From Prunella strophiata (lineage: Eukaryota > Chordata > Aves > Passeriformes > Prunellidae), in contig JAZBQD010000015.1 of NCBI GenBank assembly GCA_036583965.1, forward strand, positions 88,295,309-88,359,308: 64,000 bases of DNA. Reading direction: 5' to 3'. The position numbers and the translations under genes are program-made. Positions within the stretch are counted from its first letter, which is position 1; each line of letters opens with the position of its first letter. The notes below the pieces were generated by a model. That model worked only from the letters and a program-made list of their open reading frames with translations, was not told the origin of the DNA and made no database searches. Of this stretch, positions 49,701 through 64,000 are shown one piece after another.

Positions 49701-52700
49701 GAAACCTTTGCAGCAATAGGTACACACACAGCTGTTGAACAGGAGAAAAAACCAGTGTGATCTAGTGTAATTTGGAACTAGCATATGTCCCCAGTTGACT
49801 TTTCCATATGATTTTTCCTTCCTTTTCCTTCCCTGCTCCTGCATCTCTTCTCACCACTGCTGTAAGGAACAGCAGTAATGTGTTAAAGATGCTGGCATAG
49901 GATTCAAAAGGCACATTCTTTCTTGGCTGTGTCAGAAAAATATATGTGACCTCAGGCAATTGAACTTAGTATTTCTGTGCTTTGACTTCTCATCATTAAA
50001 AAAGGAGACAGTAGTGCCTCCCTGGAGCATTCTGAGAAATGTGTTCATGTTATCAGCCTTTCCAAGGGTTCAGTTGTATGAACCATCAGAGAGCCCAGCA
50101 TAAATTTCTTTCATGCTTTCTCTCATTCCTGCATCAAAACAGCTCTTCTTGCCTATCAACCTACATCTTTTTCATTATCATCTCTAATACCCAGATGGCA
50201 GTGACATCTTCAGTTTACTGAATGCATACCAGTTCCCATCCAGCAGCTCCAGAACTCCATCAGTCTCTCCCAAAGTATGTCTTCTCCCAGCATTTCTGTT
50301 CCTCATCTTCAGTGCTTCCCTGTTCCTTGCATTTCTAAATAGGCTTCTACCTTGTTTACCCTCTGTCAAAATACCCAATCTACCTCTGAGTACTGAGACC
50401 AAGTCACAGGTGCACCTTAAAGCTTCTCAACATCTATTTCCTGGTTCTTCACAATTCTCTCAATCCAATCTACTCCTTCTGTTTCCATGAACTTGGCTCC
50501 TCCAGTCACACCTTTAGCCATTTGCCAGTGCTTGTCTTCACATCTGGGACTCCCTCGCACTTCCCATAATTCAAATAGATGCTCTGTCACTGCTTTATAG
50601 GGAATCATCCCATCCCATGAAGATTTTACAGTGATCCACCAGAAAGATATAGCACAATTACTTTAACTAAAGTCCTCTTCTTGTCTCTTGTCCATGCTTT
50701 GTCCAGGCCTTCATCCCTAGATGAAATTGTAGGTCTGGGTGTTTGATCACCAGGTCTTTGCTATCCAATATATTCATGTAGCTCAAGCACAGAGGTCTGT
50801 GCCAGACAATTCAGTATCAAGGCTCTGACTTTAAGTGTTTGGCATGGTGGCTACATTCTACAAGGCTCAGATAGCCAATCACTTCAGTAGCACTGAATAA
50901 ACACTGCTAGTAATAAAGTGATCTCAAAGCTTATTTTGCCACATACCTTTGACAAAGGCACATCTGGGTCCAGTTTGTCAGATGTTCACAGTGTGTCTAC
51001 CTCAAGTGTACATAACCAGATACAGTAAGTTTATTGCCTCAGGGACATCTCCATCATTTCCAGCTCTGTAGCTGTGACACCCAGTCACACTGATCTAATC
51101 AAGAGTGCAACTACTGCCTGGAAAATGTCAGCTTTCTGATGCTCCTCTGTCCAAGGGATAATCCCATGGCAGCCTTCAGATATGTACCACTGTGATGAAC
51201 AGCAAAGCCAGAAGGTGTCTCTTCACAGGTTTCAAGCAGGTTCAGGTTCAGTTAGCCCAAAGAGACTACAGGGATCTTTCAGGCTTGTAATAAACACTAC
51301 AAAGAAAAACATTTGAAACACTGTGAAGTTGCTTCCTGTTATTCTAACTTCTGGAAATGCTCTTGTTGAAGAAAGACCTTTTCCACAGGCCAGGTTTCTG
51401 TGTAGACAGCTGGGAATACAGTGAAGTCACAGTTTCAGTTCACAAGCTCCCAAGGACCACACCACCAGTAAGAACTTGGTGAGCTGTGAAGCCAGAGAAA
51501 GGCAGAATAAAGACCTCACTGCAGGCACCATGTCAGAGTGAGGGCTGAGGAGAGGTTGGGCATTTTTTTAACACAATCTTGTCTAAGAGGGTGGATGCTG
51601 CTGTTCAGCTATGTTGGGATCATCCAACTGGAAGCATCTGCATCACATCAGCACTGGGTAACACAAGGGTTATATGAAATCCTATGACCAAGCACATTCC
51701 CTGCTGCTAACAATCACTCCACAGCTGTCCTTAGAATTCTCTAATTAAGTCTTCCTTGCGATCTGACCTATCTCAAAACTGGAGCTGTCTGCAAACTTAG
51801 AAGACAGATTTTGGTTTCAACCTTTCCAGGAGTTGAGTTCCAGACCTAGAGTTTTTCTTGGCAAGTCTGTAATCCAAGTTTAGGCCTGCCTCTGCTTTCC
51901 ATACTTGCAAAGCTTCTTGCAAAGCAGACATTTTGTATCATAATGTGCTACATCTTGTTTTCATACCACCCTGAAATCCCAGTGAGAGACCGTGCTGTCC
52001 CACTGTATTCCAGGTGTTACCCTACTTGACATCCCAAAGAGTGTGGCATTTTGGGAGCTGGGGGAATACCTTTAAATGTCTTGTCATCTCAGGATGCATT
52101 TAGCACCTGTGTCCCATGTGCTGCTGTGACAAGGTTATGGCTAAGTGACAATCATGAGTTTGACCTCCCCCATACCAACGTAACTCTCATGCCCAACAGA
52201 CCATATCCACAGATTAAATCCTCTATTCTATCACCAAGAGCTGGTGCAACTCACTGAACTTACTTACATGAAAGCAAAATCTGTTAATTATTAACTCAGA
52301 TGTTTCAGACATCTGCCTAGCTCCAGGGGATACAGTATAAATAAAATATCATCTCTCCAAGTGGACAGTTGATCCCAAGAACATCTCCAGGGATCTGGCC
52401 TGCCTTTTTGTTTTGCTCTTCTGTCCAACATGCATTCCCACCAGCTCTTCTTCCACCAAGGTTCAAATCAGCCAGATCTGGCAATGTTACAGGCATCTCT
52501 GAACACTACTCAGAAGAAACCCTTATCAGTTTTCTTCATAGTACTCTCCCAGCAGATGTATCTCATACACACCTGGCAGATAATTTCTAAATATCACTTT
52601 GACTACTCCATGTTTCGCACTGCAGAATTTGGACTGTCTGTTCCAAAGAGCAAATTCATGCCTGGTGAATTAATTTCACTGGAGTCAGCTGCAGGGACTA

Positions 52701-52809
52701 ACTTAACCTCCTGCTAATTAATTACACATTCAGGGTCACACAGATTCCTGCATCCCTGCTGCCAGGGGCACTGGAGACACGTGGGGGTGTCGCAACACAC
52801 TGTTCTTAC
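46703..52809 (-). other. GMPR: GMPR intron 7
   Basis: A 6.1 kb intron, phase 1, donor GTAAGAACA below 52810 and acceptor GATCACAG. It looks like unique sequence. No transposon or gene was recognised by eye. Confidence 0.85.
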
Positions 52810-52852
52810 CAAACGCTTTGGCGACATCTCCTGGGCAGTTGCATCCTCCGTC
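52810..52852 (-). CDS. GMPR: GMP reductase 1, exon 7 (43 nt)
   Basis: A very short exon encoding DGGCNCPGDVAKAF plus the first base of Gly233. It is framed by TTTGTGCAG and GTAAGAACA, with phase 0 in and phase 1 out, matching its neighbours exactly. DGG is the conserved loop that binds the GMP ribose-phosphate in IMPDH/GMPR enzymes. The residue after the Cys is Asn, where human GMPR1 has Thr and, as I recall, GMPR2 has Ser. Confidence 0.95.
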
Positions 52853-58734
<5,882 letters not shown>

Positions 58735-59183
58735 TCAATGAGGGAATTACTGCACCACAAGAAAGCAAATTTGACTGAGGTGCCTGAAGGGAAGGGACAA
58801 AAGGACCAGAATCACAGCCTGTGAGACTCAGCAGTAGCATTCATTTCTTCTAGTTCTAATTGACTATTTCTTCTAATAAATATTTCTATTTCTTTTCTGC
58901 ATATTTAAAGAAGTAATTCTCTGGGAAGATCTGTGCTTTTTGGGTTTTTTTTGGTAACACTTTTCCAATCTTTTGTTTGATACTGAAGGCAGGAATATTT
59001 GACTGCAATTTTGGGGAATATAAAAAAATCAGCACACGGCATTTAAAAAGTGAGATAAGCAATCATCTGAAAGCTGTACAATACAACATCAAGGCAAATA
59101 TAGGAACTATATCTATTCATTGAACTATATTATTTACACCTATACATTGTGCATGCATGTACATATAGATAAAAAGGTATGTG

Positions 59184-59199
59184 TATCTATCTATCTATA

Positions 59200-59245
<46 letters not shown>

Positions 59246-59257
59246 ATATACATATAC
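59184..59257. repeat. Compound (TCTA)n(TA)n(TG)n microsatellite
   Basis: About 3.5 TCTA units, then about 7 TA, then about 14 TG, then TATGTATATACATATA. Confidence 0.95.
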
Positions 59258-60151
59258 CAATTTTGTTACAGTTCAACATAGCAACATCATAGCAACAAGG
59301 CTACAGACCTTTTGGAATACCTTCTCTACTTTTTTCCCTCAAATTAAGAGCCAAAATGAAGACTGCTTCTTGTCCAGTCTAGGTCCTGTAATTTAGGATA
59401 CAGACCTAAAAGGTCTGCATGATAATGAGAATTTCAAAACAGATTCTAAACCAAATGCAGTGAAATCTGGATCCCTTCACTCAGGTGATATCCAGGTATA
59501 CAAGTCACAAATATCCTTCAAAGAACTGACCAAGTGAAAACTGAGAAGAATTCTTTCAAAATAGTATGAAAATTGGTTTTAATATAATTTCCACAGGGCT
59601 TGTACTTCATGGTGTATGTAATGCTTTATAATAGATCACTACCATTTTTCACAATATGGATCATTATCTGGAAAAGAGCCTCAAGACCTGAGGGAGAAAC
59701 ATTTCTTACTTGTGGGTTTGCATGGTCAACTTGTACAGATCTGTTCAGGAAGATCTCCAGGGAGGACTATACAGCATTTACCCATATTTCCATGTTTGAG
59801 GCTACAAATTATAATTGTTCTTCTTTTAAATCTGAATTTGCCCACGACAATTACACCATGAAATTGCTGTTGTTGATTCTTCATGTATTTATTATTTGAT
59901 ATCTTCCCAGGCACAACTGCAATGTTTACTACATCATTTTCTCTGCTCCAGTTATCCATTCATGGACCATAACTATCGGGCACTGCAGAGTAAACAATCT
60001 GCCTGCACTGTACTGGCTGATCACAGCTACACTGTCAGTGGCATTTGTGTTAGCCACTTTAAAATCTAGCCCACATATGGTGACTCCAGCTGCAGTCTAA
60101 GATGCAAATGCCAAAACAAGGAACATGGGAAGGAAGGCACAAAAAAAGGGC

Positions 60152-60170
60152 GGGGGGGGGGGGGGGAGGG
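60152..60170. repeat. G homopolymer (G15-A-G3)
   Basis: Fifteen G, then AGGG, on the plus strand, which is C-rich in the GMPR transcript. It could form a quadruplex on the plus strand and is also a likely site of sequencing length error. Confidence 0.9.
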
Positions 60171-60824
60171 AAATAAATATTATGGCAGTGCGCACCAGAC
60201 AACAATATTAGGGATGGGAAGATAAGGAAAACACTGTAAGAAGGTCAGGGTTCTCTTGTTAATCCATGGAAATGTTAGAGTGATAGATAGCATGTAAGTG
60301 CATTAATGTAAATTTTAGCTCCCAGGCAATAGTAACAGGTAGAGGCAAAGTTATCCATATTTCACAATTGACACTATTTCATCTTTGAAGACATTGACAG
60401 GGATAACCTCAGCTTCACAGAACACAAATCATGAAGGTATTCAGAAACCCATCTTTCCTTGATAGAGGTGGACACCTGGACACAGCAGCCTTTGAGCTTT
60501 AGCTCAGATGACTCATCCTCTTTTCAACAGGCTAGAAAAGTGTTGCCAAACACAACACATGTTATCAGTGATAATGTTAGGAACTCAGGCAGCCCAAGGC
60601 TTCCAATAACAACTATCTTCACTGCCTGAAGGTGCAGTATGAAACACTGGCACCCAGTATGTGTACCTCTTAAACACACTGTGTGCAAGTTCACTGGTAC
60701 TTTATTGACCTGAGTGGGTCTTGGCATGCTAAGCAGGCAAGGAAAAGCATTATATACTTGTTCCATCTGGACAACCCCTCTATCCTCTACCAATGGTACC
60801 AAAGGCCACCCATATTTGACTCAC

Positions 60825-60906
60825 CTGGTCCAATACCCACTTTAATAATATCTGCTCCAGAAATAATAAGTTCTTCTACCATCTCTCCTGTCACCACATT
60901 GCCTGC
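60825..60906 (-). CDS. GMPR: GMP reductase 1, exon 5
   Basis: An 82 nt exon encoding [20 protein letters not shown] and IKVGIGP plus the first base of Gly183. These strands and loops lead to the catalytic Cys and provide the potassium-binding glycines. The acceptor CTTTCTAG ends at 60907. A second AG four bases later would break the phase, so the upstream one is chosen. Ala is residue 156 by human numbering. Human has GVGPG where this has GIGPG. Confidence 0.96.
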
Positions 60907-63900
60907 CTAGAAAGAAAGAACAGTATCACATGTACAGGAGATTTCAAGACTACTGCAGTAAAGACTAAAAATGATAACATAAAGTTTGATCCAGAGCTTT
61001 TAGAAGTTGAACTATGCAGAGTATGGAAGAATATAGTTCACCATACTGCTCCTTGGACATGCCACCAAGACTAAACCAGTCGTACAGGTAAATTCTTGAG
61101 TCAAATAAATTTAACAAGTAGTCCAGTAAACCCTGATCCTTAGCATCCCATCAGGAGATCTGCTTTGTCATCCATCCCCCCTAATCCTCAGCCAGAGGCT
61201 CTCAACCACATCATCCCTAACCAGAGGGCTATTCTTCTCTCTTATATACAGTGAACTCCTCCACCTCTCCTGCCCTACCTATCTCTCCTGAACAGCCTAG
61301 AGACCTCCACATTTTTTGCCTAACTTGCCTTGCAGAAAGAAGTTCAGATCTTGTTTAAGATGCTGGAAAATACATTTTTCCTTTAGGATTCAGTATTTTG
61401 CCCACTGAAAGTAAAGTACTATTCTTCTAATTTTGTGCATTGGTGCCAAAATTGGTATGTACATACAGACGATATAAATCTGAGCATTCACATCATATAC
61501 ATACATTTGGTTGTGGTGATGCCACTGGTTAAAAACAGGGGTTTGGTTCCCTCTGCATGACCTTTGCAGAGATAGACAGCATGCTGTTTAGGGTAACATC
61601 TTATTTGAAAGAAATACTGAATTGGTTTATGTTCTTTACCATATTTTTTCTTGCACTTCACTAGCTCTTTTCCTCCTTTTGCCTACATTGTTATCTTTGC
61701 TGAAAGTGATGGCAGCTCTCTCAGCCTTTGTATTGCGTCTTCTAGTAAAATTCTTCTATTGCCTCTCCACATCCCTAATCAATTGCTTAATCTATTTGCC
61801 TTATACCAGACTTCCTTGAAGTCATACCAGACAGATCTTTCTTGAACTTGAGGAATGAGAACTATCCACAGTGGTACAGGTGAGTTCTCACCAAGGCAGT
61901 TGCACAACACTTGCCTTTTCTATGGAAATATCTTGCTTGACACAGAAGAATGCATTTGCCTATTATATATAGGCACTGGTGGCTCACAGTCACCTTGCGA
62001 GCTACTCATGCCTCCAGGAACATTTACCTACTCCAAACTGTAGCAGAAACTTGTAGAACTTCCCCTTGATACTGTGCCACCTATTCCTAGAGTAACGTTT
62101 TTCATATGTGGTTTATTGAGGTGGGGGCCTCCTTCTGCCAGAGCCTCAGCTGGGTATATGGCCTGCAGTAACATACCATGAGATACAGATTTTTCTGGTT
62201 CATGGACGCAGAGAATGCAGAGAATGCCAGTGTGAAATTACTGATACTTTTTAAAAAAGAAACTACAAAACAATCTTCTAGCACACACTTGGCAATTAGC
62301 TTGTAAAACTGGTGCACTAAGTGCAGAGAGCTGCCAGTCTATTTCTATTCAGTAAAGAAACATTTTGCTGCAGCTCAGGGTGACAAGACAGGCCCTTGCA
62401 TGTGTCCAGTTGTGCATCTGATGGATCAGCAGTCAGAGTGAGGCTAGAGATTAATTCCCTTGCCAGGAGTGCCCTCTGTCCAGATGATTTTCAGGGAAAA
62501 GACAGTCTTCAAAGAGCAAAGATTTCAAATGACATTGAATTCTATTCAAAGGAGATTTATGAGCTAAAACCTGTGCTTTGAGTTACATTTGAAAACAAAC
62601 TGTTGCCAGTGCATTTTCAGACCACGCTTTCCTCTCTGCAAAGGGCTGCACAAAGCAAATGAATGCTGACATAGCACACACTGAACTGACTCACTACAGC
62701 TGTACTAATTGCATTCCCATACTCTGAGGGAACATTGTACAGGAATGTAATCCTATAAATTGCAGCCCACAATTTAAGAAGGATGTGAAGGTCTTCGAAT
62801 GTGCCAGAAGAAGGTAGAAAAGCTGGTGATGTATACTGAAAGGCAGGTTCTGTGGGGAGTGGCCATGGGTTCATCTAGCTTGGAGAGAAGGTGGCCAAGG
62901 GGTGACCTCATTGCTCACCACAGCTTCCTGAGGAGGGGAGGTGGAGAGGGAGATGATGAGTTCTCCCTGGGATCCAGTGACAGGATGCATATGAATGGCT
63001 CAAAGCTGTGTCTCTCAGGAAGGTTCAGAGCTGACATGAATAATCAGTTCTTTAGCAAGAGGGTGGACAAACCCTGGAACAGGCTTCCTACAGAGGTGGC
63101 CAATGCCCCATGCCTCTGTGTTCAGTTTTCCAGTCTTCCCTCACACCCCTCTTATAAACTGGAATAACACTGTTTCACATTCTGTCAGCAGGAACCTCCC
63201 CACACTCCCAAGACCTTTGATAGGTGATGAGAGGGGTCCTGCTCTAACATTTGCTAGCTCCTTCAGTATTCTTGGACAATTACAAACCAAGTTTGGTTTG
63301 TATCTCAGCTCTGTGGCCTGTCTCATTTCTACAGAACATTCCTAACCAGAAAAAGTGCAAAAAATAAACCTCCAGTTTTCCACATCACCTGTTTTGCACT
63401 TATACAAAGGATAGACTATTTATTTCTGGAAATCTGAATTTAGATCTAGAGATGTTCATAAAACCTCTTACATAATGATATTGCAGGACTTAGCAAGTGC
63501 TTGTAGCAGTACTGATATTCCCAAATCAGTAGAGAGGAGGAGGCAAATTCTAAAGTCCTTACTTAGTATATCTTTTATTCAAATGTAACTACTGCTGAAG
63601 TCAGCAGAAGGGTACCCAGGGAATACTGGGCAAGGCCTGTTCTCCACTTACTGATTTCTGACTCCTATTTCACCATATATTTATTTTTACTGAATTTTGC
63701 TTCCTCCTTTTATTAGCTTGAAACAGCTGACAAGCCACCACCTGAAGCACTTATAAAAACAATGATAATATCAAGCAGCAATATGTGGTCTATGATACAG
63801 GACCACTTAACTTTGCTCAAAAGAGCATGATATTGATTAAAAATAAAATAAAACAGAACAATCAGGAAATAAAGAATATATAATAGGCACAGTGTTTCAG

Positions 63901-64000
63901 CTAAGTGCTGCTTCCTTTCTGCTTAGTGGCAATTTGTTATACTAAGTGCTGTACATTCCAAGGTAGGGGTGATGGAGAGTGTGCCACTTAGGACATGAAG
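60907..64000 (-). other. GMPR: GMPR intron 4 (partial)
   Basis: No match to GMPR exon 4 (expected FICLDVANGYSEHF-type sequence) is found between 60907 and 64000, so exons 1-4 and the promoter lie outside the window. A CR1 fragment occupies 62.77-63.14 kb. The rest is AT-rich unique sequence. Confidence 0.8.
62774..63140 (+). mobile_element. CR1-type LINE 3' fragment
   Basis: About 370 bp similar to the 3' end of avian CR1 non-LTR retrotransposons. It begins with an AAGAAGGATGTGAAGGT-like motif and includes GAAGGTGGCCAAGGGGTGACC-like sequence near 62886 and the ACCCTGGAACAGGCTTCC motif near 63071. It is 5'-truncated, as is usual for CR1, diverged, and lacks the terminal 3' repeat. Antisense to GMPR; no coding capacity remains. 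Confidence 0.8.

Noticed and set aside
49424..49738. 104-codon plus-strand ORF in GMPR intron 7
   Set aside because: The sequence does not resemble any protein I recognise, and there is no promoter or splice support.

Overview
This is vertebrate nuclear DNA and almost certainly from a bird. It spans the 3' half of ATXN1 (ataxin-1, plus strand) and the 3' half of GMPR (GMP reductase 1, minus strand), lying tail to tail. The avian call rests on a CR1-type LINE 3' fragment at 62.8-63.1 kb, a retroviral LTR at 42.5-43.0 kb of a kind I recognise from bird genomes, short introns compared with mammals, and an ataxin-1 without a polyglutamine tract. The LTR suggests a neoavian bird. The species cannot be fixed from this sequence. 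There are no prokaryotic features.

Layout: 1-16244 is intron inside the ATXN1 5' UTR. It carries microsatellites, a CpG-dense patch near 11.6-12.0 kb and two candidate regulatory segments. 16245-18287 is the large first coding exon, with about 160 nt of leader holding three small upstream ORFs. 18288-25718 is an intron. 25719-26249 is the last coding segment, and 26250 to about 34.32 kb is an 8 kb 3' UTR rich in microRNA and RNA-protein motifs, ending at a canonical AATAAA. From 34.32 to 39.2 kb is the interval between the two convergent genes, part of which is probably GMPR 3' UTR. From 39199 to 60906 lie GMPR exons 9, 8, 7, 6 and 5 (minus strand; numbering assumes the human nine-exon structure), joined by phase-consistent introns. 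They encode 190 residues, matching human residues 156-345, with the catalytic Cys186, Thr188 and Glu289 in register. Exons 1-4 lie beyond 64000.

The two genes are functionally unrelated. ATXN1 encodes a nuclear RNA-binding corepressor partner of CIC. GMPR encodes the NADPH-dependent enzyme converting GMP to IMP. Their shared feature is conserved tail-to-tail synteny, also seen in human.

Points most worth a second look: two single-base insertions break the ATXN1 reading frame as given (sequence error or real lesion); a 222-codon ORF lies in the same alternate frame as human alt-ATXN1 while the human-type alt start is closed; the leader has a compact uORF cluster; and a degenerate 20-26 bp tandem repeat family occupies GMPR intron 8. 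I found no convincing previously undescribed system. The window is mostly ordinary intronic and UTR sequence.
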